Positions 45,265-54,461 of a stretch of 64,000 bases of DNA are shown piece by piece. Under the pieces are notes generated by a model. That model had not been told where the DNA came from. It was given only the letters and a program-made list of their open reading frames with translations, and did not search any database. How positions within the stretch are numbered: the first letter of the stretch is position 1; each line of letters begins with the position of its first letter. The position numbers and the translations under genes are program-made. Source of the DNA: Erysipelothrix rhusiopathiae (GTDB lineage: Bacteria; Bacillota_I; Bacilli_A; Erysipelotrichales; Erysipelotrichaceae); assembly GCF_900637845.1 (NCBI RefSeq), contig NZ_LR134439.1:248001-312000 (forward strand). The letters run 5' to 3'.

Positions 45265-46109
45265 TGAAGAAATATAGACCACTGGTTATTCCCTATGTAG
45301 TTTGGATGTCCGTATTTATTGTCGTACCAATGCTCTTAATAGTATTTTACGCATTTACGACCGTAGGGAACCAAATGATTCCATTCCAGTTTAGTCTGAT
45401 TAACTTTAAAAAATTCTTTGATCCTGTATTCCTAAAAGTACTCCTTGATTCATTTCGCATTGCCGCGATAACAACAGCAATCTGTCTTTTAGTAGGATAT
45501 CCTCTAGCTTATTTTATTTCGCGACGTTCCGAACGTATGCAAACACTACTCATTCTATTGGTCACCATTCCAATGTGGATTAACATGCTCGTTCGTACCT
45601 ATGCTTGGATTAGTATTCTCTCAGACAAAGGACTGATTAATAGTTTCCTTGCCTTGTTTGGTATTGCACCGCTTAAAATGATGAATACAGATTTTGCGGT
45701 GATCTTAGGGATGGTTTATAATTTCCTGCCTTTTATGATTATGCAAATCTATAATGTGTTAGCGAAAATGGATGAGTCACTGATTGAGGCGAGTTATGAC
45801 CTCGGGGCAAATCGATTTGAAACATTCCGTAAGATTGTCTTCCCTTTATCATTATCAGGGGTAATCTCCGGAATTACGCTGGTCTTCTTACCATCACTTT
45901 CGACCTTTGTTATTCCGCAATTCTTAGGGGGCGGAAGCTATGTCTTAATTGGTAACTTAATTGAAAATCAGTTTATCAATATTGGTGACTATAATTTCGG
46001 TAGTGCCATCTCATTAATCATGGCTGTCCTTATTATGCTCTCAATGCATTTTGCGAATAAATTCGATCGTGAATACGATGAATCAAAACCAAAAGGAGGA
46101 AAACTCTAA
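45264..46109 (+). CDS. potB: Spermidine/putrescine ABC transporter permease PotB
   Basis: A 281-residue permease with about six membrane helices; TWO conserved coupling loop EASYDLGANRFETFRKIVFP. The N-terminal helix follows a short cytoplasmic tail. Starts within the potA stop (TAATG). The second permease follows, as in all PotBC pairs. Confidence 0.94.
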   Translation: MKKYRPLVIPYVVWMSVFIVVPMLLIVFYAFTTVGNQMIPFQFSLINFKKFFDPVFLKVLLDSFRIAAITTAICLLVGYPLAYFISRRSERMQTLLILLVTIPMWINMLVRTYAWISILSDKGLINSFLALFGIAPLKMMNTDFAVILGMVYNFLPFMIMQIYNVLAKMDESLIEASYDLGANRFETFRKIVFPLSLSGVISGITLVFLPSLSTFVIPQFLGGGSYVLIGNLIENQFINIGDYNFGSAISLIMAVLIMLSMHFANKFDREYDESKPKGGKL

Positions 46110-46909
46110 TGAAAGAAAAAAATCGTTGGATCGGGCCATTAGGTATTATCCTGATGCTCATCTTCTTCTATGGACCAATTCTTGTCATGATGGTATTTTC
46201 CTTCAATGATTCACGCTCATTGACATCATGGTCGGGATTTTCAACCAAATGGTATGGAAAACTCTCGCAGAGTAATGACATTACTGCTGCTGTTCGAACT
46301 TCACTTTTCATTGCTTTGATTACTACAGTTATCGCAACCGTAGTCGGAACGATGACTGCTATTGGCTTGAGTAAACATAAGAAAATTTTTAAGAAATCAA
46401 TTTTGACCATTAATAACTTTCCTGTTCTTAATCCAGAGATTGTAACTGCAATTAGCTTCATGTTATTGTTTGCGTCAGTAAATGGACTCCAAAAGGGTTT
46501 TGGCACGATGCTTGTTGCCCATATTACCTTTTGTACTCCATATGTCATTCTTACAGTCTTACCGAAGCTTAAGTCTTTGGATCCAAGTTTGGCAGATGCT
46601 GCCATGGATTTAGGGGCTACGCCCACGGTAGCGCTTCGTAAGGTCATCTTACCGCAACTAACACCTGCAATTATTTCGGGAGCCCTTATCGCTTTTACAA
46701 TGTCCTTTGATGACTTTGTAATTTCTTACTTTGCGACCGGAAATGGTGTAAGTAACATCTCAATACTTGTTTATCAAATGTCGAAACGCATTAATCCAAC
46801 AGTCAATGCCCTCTCAACAATTATTGTTGTGATTATTACCGTTGTTTTAATCATTATAAATGTATTACCAATTCTGAAACGTAGTAAAAGAAAGGTGGCT
46901 GTTTCATGA
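46109..46909 (+). CDS. potC: Spermidine/putrescine ABC transporter permease PotC
   Basis: A 266-residue permease of about six helices; coupling loop DAAMDLGATPTVALRKVILP, and the PotC-type FSFNDSRSLTSWSGFS near residue 30. Starts on the potB stop codon and overlaps potD by 4 bases. Confidence 0.94.
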   Translation: MKEKNRWIGPLGIILMLIFFYGPILVMMVFSFNDSRSLTSWSGFSTKWYGKLSQSNDITAAVRTSLFIALITTVIATVVGTMTAIGLSKHKKIFKKSILTINNFPVLNPEIVTAISFMLLFASVNGLQKGFGTMLVAHITFCTPYVILTVLPKLKSLDPSLADAAMDLGATPTVALRKVILPQLTPAIISGALIAFTMSFDDFVISYFATGNGVSNISILVYQMSKRINPTVNALSTIIVVIITVVLIIINVLPILKRSKRKVAVS

Positions 46910-47955
46910 AAAAAATCCTAGTAGCATTACTTGCATCACTTCTTGTATTAACGGGATGTGGCGCAAAAGAACCCAAAGAAGAACTCCGCGTTTATAACTG
47001 GGGAGAGTATATTGATGAATCATTGATTCCTGAATTTGAAAACAAATATAACGTTCGCGTTATTTATGAAAAATTTCTTTCAAATGAACAAATGTACAAC
47101 AAACTCCAAGACGGTTCAAAATTTGATGTGATTGTTCCTTCTGACTACACAGCACAACGTATGCGTGAGGAAGACATGCTTCAAAAAATAGATTACTCAA
47201 AGATTACAAACTATGAGAATATCATTCCAAGCCTTAAAGGGCGTCATATGGATCCTGATAACGAATACTCGGTTCCTTATTTCTGGGGAAATGTAGGGAT
47301 TCTATATAATAAGAACACAGTAGACCGTAAAGATCTTGAAACTCAAGGTTGGAATATCTTAATTAATGAAAAGTATAAGGGCAAACTGTTCTTTTATGAT
47401 TCAGAACGTGATGCTTTTATGATTGCATTAAAAGCACAAGGCTTTTCAATGAATACGACACAAGAAGACGAACTCAAAAAAGCTAATGATTGGTTAATTG
47501 AAATGAAACAAACGATGGATCCCGTTTACGGTACCGATGAAATCATTGATCAAATGATTGGTGGTGCTAAGGACATTGCTGTTATGTATTCAGGGGATGC
47601 GAATGCAATTTTACTTGAAAACCCTGATATGGACTTTTATTCCCCGGCTGAGGGCACAAATACATGGGTGGATGCAATGGTCATTCCTGTTGACGCACCC
47701 AATCCAGACCTTGCCCACAAATGGATTGATTTTATGATTTCAGAAGATGTCTCAAAACGCATCACTGAAGAAATTGGATATACAAGTCCGATTCAATCTG
47801 TGATTGATGATGTGACTGGACCTGATGGTGCATTCAACGGAATCGATTCCTATGTCACACGCACAGGTTATGATAAGGACGAAGAATTTTTCTACGACAA
47901 AGAGATGAAAGTAATTCTTTCTGATTATTGGCAAAGAATTAAAGCAACAAAATAA
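46906..47955 (+). CDS. potD: Spermidine/putrescine-binding lipoprotein PotD
   Basis: A 349-residue substrate-binding lipoprotein: signal with lipobox VLTGC (cysteine near residue 19), then LRVYNWGEYIDESLIPEFE, a PotD-type start, and FDVIVPSDYTAQRM. It binds spermidine or putrescine outside the membrane. ATGA overlap with potC. The terminator follows 15 bases later. Confidence 0.95.
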   Translation: MKKILVALLASLLVLTGCGAKEPKEELRVYNWGEYIDESLIPEFENKYNVRVIYEKFLSNEQMYNKLQDGSKFDVIVPSDYTAQRMREEDMLQKIDYSKITNYENIIPSLKGRHMDPDNEYSVPYFWGNVGILYNKNTVDRKDLETQGWNILINEKYKGKLFFYDSERDAFMIALKAQGFSMNTTQEDELKKANDWLIEMKQTMDPVYGTDEIIDQMIGGAKDIAVMYSGDANAILLENPDMDFYSPAEGTNTWVDAMVIPVDAPNPDLAHKWIDFMISEDVSKRITEEIGYTSPIQSVIDDVTGPDGAFNGIDSYVTRTGYDKDEEFFYDKEMKVILSDYWQRIKATK

Positions 47956-47969
47956 CGATAAAACGCATC

Positions 47970-47996
47970 AAAAAGGGCTAAAAAGGCCCTTTTTGT
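47970..47996 (+). terminator. pot operon terminator
   Basis: AAAAAGGGC, loop, GGCCCTTTTTG after potD. Confidence 0.8.
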
Positions 47997-48056
47997 TGAA
48001 TTAAAGGAACAATTAAATCTTTTTTTAAAAAAATGTATTATTTTGTATTTTAAGTG

Positions 48057-48084
48057 TTGCATTTCTATACTGATGATGTATAAT
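48057..48084 (+). promoter_or_regulatory. Promoter of the tRNA array
   Basis: TTGCAT (48057-48062), 16-base spacer, TATAAT (48079-48084), about 72 bases before tRNA-Cys. Confidence 0.7.
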
Positions 48085-48156
48085 GTAAAAGCACAGTGAG
48101 AAACGACAACAACAACAAAGACAATCGTCGAGTTAATGTGTCGCGACACAGTTAAT

Positions 48157-48230
48157 GGTTCCTTAGCCAAGTGGTAAGGCAATAGACTGCAACTCTGTGA
48201 TCATCGGTTCAAATCCGATAGGAACCTCCA
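48157..48230 (+). tRNA. tRNA-Cys (GCA)
   Basis: Cloverleaf with acceptor GGTTCCT/AGGAACC, anticodon GCA, discriminator T and encoded CCA. First of nine tRNAs. Confidence 0.95.
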
Positions 48231-48235
48231 GTAAT

Positions 48236-48322
48236 GGGGATGTGGCGGAATTGGTAGACGCAACGGACTTAAAATCCGTTGAAGGTAACTTCGTATGGGT
48301 TCAAGTCCCTTCATCCCCACCA
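48236..48322 (+). tRNA. tRNA-Leu (TAA)
   Basis: Acceptor GGGGATG, anticodon TAA in GGACTTAAAATCC, long variable arm (class II) and encoded CCA. Confidence 0.95.
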
Positions 48323-48362
48323 TTACTTTATTGATGGAGTTCTAATTTAAATCGATGTATAT

Positions 48363-48439
48363 GCGCCCGTAGCTCAACTGGATAGAGCACTTGATTACGG
48401 CTCAAGAGGTTATGGATTCGACTTCTGTCGGGCGCGCCA
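48363..48439 (+). tRNA. tRNA-Arg (ACG)
   Basis: Acceptor GCGCCCG, anticodon ACG (A34 normally becomes inosine) in TTGATTACGGCTCAA, encoded CCA. Confidence 0.94.
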
Positions 48440-48444
48440 ATTTT

Positions 48445-48521
48445 CGGGATGTAGCACAGCTTGGTAGTGCACCTGGTTTGGGACCAGGGGGTCGCAGGTT
48501 CGAATCCTGTCATCCCGACCA
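48445..48521 (+). tRNA. tRNA-Pro (TGG)
   Basis: Acceptor CGGGATG, anticodon TGG in CCTGGTTTGGGACCAGG, encoded CCA. Confidence 0.95.
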
Positions 48522-48549
48522 ATTTATTATTAAAATTAAATATTCCTAT

Positions 48550-48626
48550 GGCGGGTTAGCTCAGTTGGCTAGAGCGTCCGGTTCATACCCGGAAGGTCGC
48601 GAGTTCGAATCTCACACCCGCTACCA
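48550..48626 (+). tRNA. tRNA-Met (CAT), elongator
   Basis: Anticodon CAT in CCGGTTCATACCCGG, T-loop TTCGAAT, encoded CCA. The body GGCGGGTTAGC matches the elongator Met type. Confidence 0.88.
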
Positions 48627-48659
48627 TTTCTATTTTGAAAAGCGTAATACCGATGTAGC

Positions 48660-48736
48660 GGACCCTTAGCTCAGTTGGTTAGAGCTACCGGCTCATAACC
48701 GGTTGGTCGTAGGTTCGAGTCCTACAGGGTCCACCA
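48660..48736 (+). tRNA. tRNA-Ile2 (CAT, lysidine type)
   Basis: Anticodon CAT in CCGGCTCATAACCGG; body GGACCCTTAGCTCAG closely follows the Firmicutes tRNA-Ile2 whose C34 becomes lysidine to read AUA. Annotation programs may call it Met. Confidence 0.85.
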
Positions 48737-48791
48737 ATTTGACACTTAGGATTATCGGAATTTAATTACATTAAAATGCAAAAAACTCTAT

Positions 48792-48880
48792 GGAGGAGTA
48801 CCCAAGTGGCTGAAGGGACTGGTCTTGAAAACCAGCAGACGTGAGAGCGTGCGGGAGTTCGAATCTCCCCTCCTCCGCCA
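48792..48880 (+). tRNA. tRNA-Ser (TGA)
   Basis: Class II tRNA with acceptor GGAGGAG, anticodon TGA in CTGGTCTTGAAAACCAG, long variable arm, encoded CCA. Confidence 0.95.
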
Positions 48881-48903
48881 TATTATTTCTTTACGAAATA
48901 AGG

Positions 48904-48931
48904 TTGCATTATATACCAGTTATGCTATAAT
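48904..48931 (+). promoter_or_regulatory. Internal promoter in the tRNA array
   Basis: TTGCAT (48904-48909), 16-base spacer, TATAAT (48926-48931) with an extended -10 (TGC before it); placed to drive tRNA-fMet and tRNA-Phe separately. Confidence 0.7.
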
Positions 48932-48950
48932 GACATAGCATTAAACATAT

Positions 48951-49027
<77 letters not shown>

Positions 49028-49029
49028 AT

Positions 49030-49105
49030 GGCCCTGTAGCTCAGTCGGTAGAGCAACGGATTGAAGCTCCGTGTGTCGTCAGTTCGATTCTGACTGGGGC
49101 CACCA
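49030..49105 (+). tRNA. tRNA-Phe (GAA)
   Basis: Acceptor GGCCCTG, anticodon GAA in ACGGATTGAAGCTCCGT, encoded CCA. Last of the array. Confidence 0.95.
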
Positions 49106-49121
49106 TTTAAACCGATAAGAC

Positions 49122-49148
49122 AAACCACTCATTGAGTGGTTTTTTTTG
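49122..49148 (+). terminator. tRNA array terminator
   Basis: AAACCACTC, loop ATT, GAGTGGTTTTTTTT. Confidence 0.85.
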
Positions 49149-49308
49149 TTCCTAAAAAGAGATCATTTTTTTAATTGCTGAATAAGTATTTAAGATACGA
49201 TTCTTAATAAAGCAACGATTTGTATGAACATAACAAACTTTTTTTTAGAGGTAATATTTTTTTGAATTTCAAATTAAGAAATGCGATGGTTTATATTAGA
49301 AATAATAG

Positions 49309-49314
49309 TATAAT
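49309..49314 (+). promoter_or_regulatory. -10 box immediately before the response regulator gene
   Basis: TATAAT ends 6 bases before the ATG at 49321, so a transcript would begin at or next to the start codon (leaderless). No ribosome site and no good -35 are present. Confidence 0.4.
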
Positions 49315-49320
49315 AACTAT

Positions 49321-49983
49321 ATGAAACTATTACTTGTAGAAGATGATCGAGCAATATCTCGAAGTCTAAAATATATCTTAGAAAAAGAAGGGTATCTTGT
49401 TGATGCTGTATTTTCTGTGCAAGAAGCTGAACGCTTTCTTGGATTGAATCACTACAACATTCATATTCTTGACGTCCGACTACCAGATGGCACTGGATTT
49501 GATATTTGTACGTTTATTCGGCAACAGAGTGAAGCCCCAATTCTATTTTTAAGTGTTGAAAATGAAGAAGATAGTATAGTTGAAGGTCTGACTCGTGGTG
49601 GTGATGATTATATTATTAAACCATTTAAATCAAAGGAGCTTTTAGTTCGACTACAAAAACTTTTAAAGAAACATGAAAAGCATGTATTTATAGACGGTGA
49701 CATGAGTATCGATATGCAGTCAGGAATCGTAAAGTTTGGTCATGAGATGGTTAATCTTTCAACTATAGAATATAGATTACTCTTATTCTTTATAAGCCAT
49801 ATAAATGAAATCGTTAAACGAGAAGATCTCTATGAATTGATTTGGGACTCTATGGAATATGTGAATGATAATGCGCTCTCAGCGTCCATTAAACGCTTAA
49901 GGGAGAAGTTTAATGGAGAATTAGATATTGTTACTGTTCGTGGACAAGGATACCGATACAAGCATGAAAATACTCAGAGATAA
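49321..49983 (+). CDS. OmpR-family response regulator (BceR-like)
   Basis: A 220-residue two-domain regulator: receiver (LLVEDDRAISRSLKYILEKE, phospho-acceptor Asp in HILDVRLPDGTGFD near residue 51, KPFKSKELL) and C-terminal winged helix (LSTIEYRLLLFFISH, TVRGQGYRYKHE). Together with the kinase and the ABC genes it forms a Bce-like antimicrobial-peptide sensing and resistance locus. No Shine-Dalgarno sequence; the -10 box is nearly adjacent to the ATG. Confidence 0.92.
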   Translation: MKLLLVEDDRAISRSLKYILEKEGYLVDAVFSVQEAERFLGLNHYNIHILDVRLPDGTGFDICTFIRQQSEAPILFLSVENEEDSIVEGLTRGGDDYIIKPFKSKELLVRLQKLLKKHEKHVFIDGDMSIDMQSGIVKFGHEMVNLSTIEYRLLLFFISHINEIVKREDLYELIWDSMEYVNDNALSASIKRLREKFNGELDIVTVRGQGYRYKHENTQR

Positions 49984-50923
49984 GAAAATTGCTCATCTTT
50001 TTGCACAAAGTATCATCTTAGGGGTATCTGTTGGTTTTTTATGTGCATATTTCATGGATTCATATTTTGGTATCTTAGCCGGGATCCTATGTAGCTTGAT
50101 TTTGGTGTATCGCTATCTCTTACATCGAAGTAGAGAGATAGAAGAACTAACTGAGTATTTAAAACGTCTCAATGATAACAGCCACGAATATGAACTCAAC
50201 ACATATGAAGAAGGAGAACTATCAATTCTGCATTCAGAACTCAATAAAATAACCGTTCTTCTCAAGACAATGAATCGAAACTTAAATGCCAACAATACCT
50301 TTCTAAAGAAGTCCTTAACTGATATCTCTCATCAGCTTAAGACACCAATTACCGCCTTACTTCTTACCAATGACATTTTACGAGATGAATCACCAGACAA
50401 TGATTTCTTACTTCAAAATCAAGAACAATTGGAGCGACTTGAATCATTGATAACCTCACTTTTACTTCTAGTTCGCTTGGAATCAAATACGATTGAAATG
50501 AATAAAAAACGCGTTAATACCGATGATTTTGTGAGGAGTTTGAAACTAAATATATCATCGAAAAGTAATAAGCTCGACATTGAGACTAGAGTAGCTGCAA
50601 ACACAATATATGTAGATGAAAAGTGGTTTTTAGAAGCAATCATTAATATACTTGATAATAAAACACGATACGCCCAAAATACAATCTTCATGACTATTGA
50701 AGAAAATGTATTTGAAACACAGATAATGATCTCTGATGATGGTGTAGAAATCGCGAAGGAACTAAGAGATAAAGTTTTTGAGAGGTTTTTTAAAACAAAT
50801 AGTGTTAACTCCAAGAGTGTTGGAGTTGGACTTGCAATATCTAAGGAAATAATCGAAAAACAAGGCGGTTCGGTTCGAATTGTTGAGAAAAATACGTTTG
50901 AAATTAGGATACCTACTAAGTGA
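49964..50923 (+). CDS. Sensor histidine kinase, intramembrane-sensing type (BceS-like)
   Basis: A 319-residue kinase with two N-terminal membrane helices and almost no extracellular loop, then the H-box DISHQLKTPITALLL (catalytic His near 124) and an ATPase domain with N-box EAIINILDNKTRYA, and a G2 box SVGVGLAISKEI. The G1 box reads DDGVEI: the second glycine of DxGxG is Glu. An ATG at 49964 overlaps the regulator end by 20 bases; a TTG at 49928 is also open. Such kinases sense through their partner transporter. Confidence 0.9.
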   Translation: MKILRDKKIAHLFAQSIILGVSVGFLCAYFMDSYFGILAGILCSLILVYRYLLHRSREIEELTEYLKRLNDNSHEYELNTYEEGELSILHSELNKITVLLKTMNRNLNANNTFLKKSLTDISHQLKTPITALLLTNDILRDESPDNDFLLQNQEQLERLESLITSLLLLVRLESNTIEMNKKRVNTDDFVRSLKLNISSKSNKLDIETRVAANTIYVDEKWFLEAIINILDNKTRYAQNTIFMTIEENVFETQIMISDDGVEIAKELRDKVFERFFKTNSVNSKSVGVGLAISKEIIEKQGGSVRIVEKNTFEIRIPTK

Positions 50924-50979
50924 CGAATAAATCACTTATAACACTCTCATGAAATATATAATAAAAGTGAGGTGATACT

Positions 50980-51660
50980 ATGTCATTATTAGTGCTGGAA
51001 AATGTTTCAAAAACGTATAAGCAAGGCGATGCAGAAATTAAGGCTCTTGATAACGTCTCTGTTTCTGTGGATAGAGGAGAGTTTATCGCAATTATGGGTG
51101 CAAGTGGAAGTGGAAAGTCGACACTTCTTCATGTTATTGGAGGTGTTGATACTGTATCCACTGGTGTTATTCGATTGGATAACACCAATCTCGGAGCATT
51201 AAGTGAAGAAGCACTCACGATTTTTCGGAGACGTCATATAGGTTTAATCTATCAGTTTTACAATCTGATTCCATTATTAGATGTTAAGGAAAACATTATC
51301 CTTCCTTTAGAGCTCGACAATCAAAACGTTGATGAAATCTATCTGGAAGAACTTCTAAAGTCATTAGAACTTGTGAATCGTGTAAACCACTTACCAAGTC
51401 AATTATCCGGAGGGCAACAACAGCGTGTTTCTATAGCTAGAGCGCTCATGAATCGACCAACTCTAATTCTTGCGGATGAGCCAACGGGTAACTTAGACAA
51501 AAAAACATCTAAGGAAATCATTAAAATTCTTAGAGAAACCAATGAGATGAGCGAACAAACAATCATAATGGTTACTCATGATGAAACTATTGCATCACAA
51601 GCCAAAAGAATTATTGAAATAGAAGATGGACGCATTATTAGAGATGAGAGAATACGATGA
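50980..51660 (+). CDS. ABC transporter ATPase (BceA/LolD-like)
   Basis: A 226-residue ATPase of the MacB/BceA class: Walker [14 protein letters not shown], signature [18 protein letters not shown], Walker [23 protein letters not shown] before the ATG. 4-base ATGA overlap with the permease gene. The two-component pair upstream and this transporter form a Bce-like module. Confidence 0.92.
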   Translation: MSLLVLENVSKTYKQGDAEIKALDNVSVSVDRGEFIAIMGASGSGKSTLLHVIGGVDTVSTGVIRLDNTNLGALSEEALTIFRRRHIGLIYQFYNLIPLLDVKENIILPLELDNQNVDEIYLEELLKSLELVNRVNHLPSQLSGGQQQRVSIARALMNRPTLILADEPTGNLDKKTSKEIIKILRETNEMSEQTIIMVTHDETIASQAKRIIEIEDGRIIRDERIR

Positions 51661-54140
51661 AATCACTTCTAAAAGTTCAATATAGACACCTAAAAAAATA
51701 TTGGAAGCAAACACTAATGTCATGGTTGTCCATTATTATTGTAGTGTGTCTTATGACGGCCGTAATCGCAACATTTTCAGGATTTTATAATAGTTACAAG
51801 TTATCGTCGCTTAAATACGGTGAACAATATAATGTCTATTTTCGAAATGTAAAAGATGTGGATGCATTGATTGAAAGTGGAGAAGATATTGTTAGGTATG
51901 AGTATGCATCAAAAGTTGGAGATATAACGAGGGTTGATTTTAATGCTGAACAACATAGTCCTCAAACGTATTTACTTTATACTCTATATAACGAAGATTT
52001 TTCTTTCATCAAACAAGGTTCTCAGCAAACGCTTCTTAGTGGAAGATTAGCAGAAAACAATGAGGAAATGCACGTTTCTGAAATGATGCTTGAGGCATTG
52101 AATTTAGATGATCCTATAGGTCACAAACTCGATGTAACATGGGTAGATGGCTCAAAATCGGTCGTTACAATTGTTGGTGTTGTGGATAGACAATATACAT
52201 ACGATAATCAAACTAAGAGTGCTATGATGTCAAATGAGAATACAGTCTATGTTCAATTCGAAAATGACACAAAGGGTTTTGAGAAATCGGTTATTTCAAT
52301 GATGAAGTCTAACAATCTCATTGATGAAGATGTAGTATTCAACGATTTTCGTAATGAACTACTAGGACTAAGCGACAATAAAAATATTATGTGGAAAGTT
52401 GTAGTGGTAATGGCAAGTGTTCTATTGGGATTATTTACGCTAACATCAATTTTCACACTTTATAACACGCTTAACATTAGCCTTGAAAGTAAAACAAAAT
52501 CTTTAAGTCTCTTATCAACAATTGGAGCAACTAAAAAGCAGATACGAAGGTCACTGTTTTTTGAGATGTTTCTGACTACAAGTCCTTGTGTGGTTATAGG
52601 TTTAATGGGTGGATCTCTTGTTTCTCAAGGAATCTTTAATATAAGTTATCCCATATTATCTAACACGTCTCTGTTTGGATACAATATTATGGAATTTGCG
52701 AAGCCAACATTAACAATGAAGTTAATTTTAGGAATATTTATAGTCTCATTTATAGTTGTTTATATCCCGTTATTACATTCTATAAGAAATATATTTAAAG
52801 ATAGTTCTATTGAACTGATACGTGAAAACAAGCGGATATCAATCAATAAGAAAAAAGAAAAAACAAGATTCATCAAGATGTTTTTTGGACAAGCGGGTGT
52901 TTTGGCATATAAAAATACGGTTAGAGATCGAAAAAAATACTTAGGTCTTAAACGTTCTTTAGTTATAGGTACCGTATCCATGGTATTAGTTGCTTCTTTC
53001 TTAGCTTCTTCCCTAGATTTAGCTTCTGCCAAATTGGATTATAGTAATTATGCTATTCAAATCGAAAAACAAAATATCGATTCGAATACTTTTGAAGATA
53101 TAAGAAAACAAATCGAAGAGAATGAAGACGTAAGATCAACGTTTAAGGTCACAACAGAATCAGGACGGCTTGGAATTTGGCGATATAATGATGTATTTGA
53201 TGAAGAATTAAAATATTTACTGAGACATAAAATAATCGTCTTAGATGACAAGGATTTCAACACATTATACCCATCAGTCAATCTTCATGAAATTGTAGTA
53301 AACGATTATTTTGAAGGCGTCATTTCAGATGATAATAGAAAAATTCAGATATCTCGTCATTTAACTGACTTGCAAGTTGGTGATTTTGTACCTTTTTATA
53401 CATATGATGGAACAGATGGAAAAAGTATGGCAAAATTATCTGAGTATCCCATCGGTTTGAAGGTCGACACATTTGATGGTGAATCCTCAGTACTTAAATT
53501 TTTCTATAATGAGTCGATCATTCGTAGTGAGGTATCCGTGAATTATATTGTATCGCAAACTTTGTTTAATAGAATTAAAAGTCAGAGTCCCTATCAATTT
53601 ATACTTAATAGGATCTTATTGATTGATACGGTACAAGCTGAATCAGTTGAAATAAGCCTCAATAAAACGTTCCCGTTATTTCATGTTAGAAACTTAGCCT
53701 CAGACTATGCACAAGATAAGAATGTTTATGGTGTTATTGTAAAAATATTATTTTCGGTGATGGGTATGATTCTATTGATGACAGTTACAAGTATTCTTAA
53801 TACAACGATATCTGAACAGGATAGACGCAAGGGTGAGTATGCAATCTTAGAGTCAGTGGGAATGACGCGCAAGGAAATATGTAAGATGTTATTTTTTGAA
53901 TCTGTATTTACAATGGGGAAAGTGATTGTTTACTCAATTGTATTAAGCTTTGGATTATCCTATGGACTATATGCAATTGTAAGAAAAATAATTTGGATGC
54001 CTGAATTTAACTTTAGAATGGACTATCTCTTCTACGCAATTATGGGTTCTACGCTAATACTGATCACTCAAACTCTAATATCAACAAGTATGTTCAATCG
54101 AGAATCGGTTATTGAACGTTTAAAGTGTCAAAAATATTGA
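51657..54140 (+). CDS. FtsX-like ABC transporter permease (BceB-like)
   Basis: An 827-residue permease with an N-terminal helix (SWLSIIIVVCLMTAVIATFS), an outer domain, two FtsX-type domains (about 235-380 and 690-825, e.g. LLSTIGATKKQIRRSLFFEM, LESVGMTRKEICKMLFFESV) and an additional outer domain between them. It is longer than typical BceB (about 650), closer to the YxdM/VraG or ABC-type bacteriocin-immunity permeases. Likely exports or shields against peptide antibiotics; substrate unknown. Confidence 0.87.
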   Translation: MKSLLKVQYRHLKKYWKQTLMSWLSIIIVVCLMTAVIATFSGFYNSYKLSSLKYGEQYNVYFRNVKDVDALIESGEDIVRYEYASKVGDITRVDFNAEQHSPQTYLLYTLYNEDFSFIKQGSQQTLLSGRLAENNEEMHVSEMMLEALNLDDPIGHKLDVTWVDGSKSVVTIVGVVDRQYTYDNQTKSAMMSNENTVYVQFENDTKGFEKSVISMMKSNNLIDEDVVFNDFRNELLGLSDNKNIMWKVVVVMASVLLGLFTLTSIFTLYNTLNISLESKTKSLSLLSTIGATKKQIRRSLFFEMFLTTSPCVVIGLMGGSLVSQGIFNISYPILSNTSLFGYNIMEFAKPTLTMKLILGIFIVSFIVVYIPLLHSIRNIFKDSSIELIRENKRISINKKKEKTRFIKMFFGQAGVLAYKNTVRDRKKYLGLKRSLVIGTVSMVLVASFLASSLDLASAKLDYSNYAIQIEKQNIDSNTFEDIRKQIEENEDVRSTFKVTTESGRLGIWRYNDVFDEELKYLLRHKIIVLDDKDFNTLYPSVNLHEIVVNDYFEGVISDDNRKIQISRHLTDLQVGDFVPFYTYDGTDGKSMAKLSEYPIGLKVDTFDGESSVLKFFYNESIIRSEVSVNYIVSQTLFNRIKSQSPYQFILNRILLIDTVQAESVEISLNKTFPLFHVRNLASDYAQDKNVYGVIVKILFSVMGMILLMTVTSILNTTISEQDRRKGEYAILESVGMTRKEICKMLFFESVFTMGKVIVYSIVLSFGLSYGLYAIVRKIIWMPEFNFRMDYLFYAIMGSTLILITQTLISTSMFNRESVIERLKCQKY

Positions 54141-54193
54141 GAATAGTCCTAATATTGTGGCTTAGTTCCTAAAGTGATTTTTTGAGAAGTGAT

Positions 54194-54325
54194 CTAACTC
54201 GTATTTGATGAATCGGTAGGCGCATCGATTCTTTTAAACTCGTTGATATGAATCGTAGATAAACGATGTTCAGGTGGCCAACGATTTTCTTGCGCATCAA
54301 TAATGAATTTGGTATCATTTTTTTA
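54194..54325 (-). pseudogene. Possible decayed coding fragment
   Basis: On the minus strand an open stretch of about 42 codons without a start encodes a hydrophilic peptide including AQENRWPPEHRLSTIHINEF, bounded by stops. Its composition looks like real coding sequence, unlike the overlapping frame, but I recognise no family. The remaining bases of the 321-base gap hold nothing else clear besides the small ORF below. Confidence 0.3.
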
Positions 54326-54345
54326 TTAAAGGGGGGATTATTATA

Positions 54346-54456
54346 ATGGTGGTATTTAACCAAGAAATGATAGCTATAAGATCTATGCAGTGTGGAAAGT
54401 TTGTTTCGCCAAAGGATATTCTGGAAAGAAGTTTTTTTAAAAGAACACGGTACTAG
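54346..54456 (+). CDS. Possible small ORF (36 residues)
   Basis: ATG preceded by AAAGGGGGG 11 bases upstream and ending 5 bases before the lipoprotein gene. Start MVVFNQEMIAIRSMQCGKF, then basic end FFKRTRY. No family recognised. The following lipoprotein gene has no ribosome site, so this ORF may couple its translation. It may equally be chance. Confidence 0.35.
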   Translation: MVVFNQEMIAIRSMQCGKFVSPKDILERSFFKRTRY

Positions 54457-54461
54457 ATATC

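Noticed and set aside
46168..46647. Minus-strand ORF of 159 residues within potC
   Set aside because: Shadow frame of a clear permease gene.
48328..48522. Minus-strand ORF of 64 residues across tRNA-Arg and tRNA-Pro
   Set aside because: It is the complement of tRNA sequence; a frequent false gene in automatic annotation. The same holds for 48391-48669 on the plus strand.
54169..54363. Minus-strand ORF of 64 residues downstream of the BceB-like gene
   Set aside because: No family match; the neighbouring frame looks more like former coding sequence, so I list only a possible decayed fragment.
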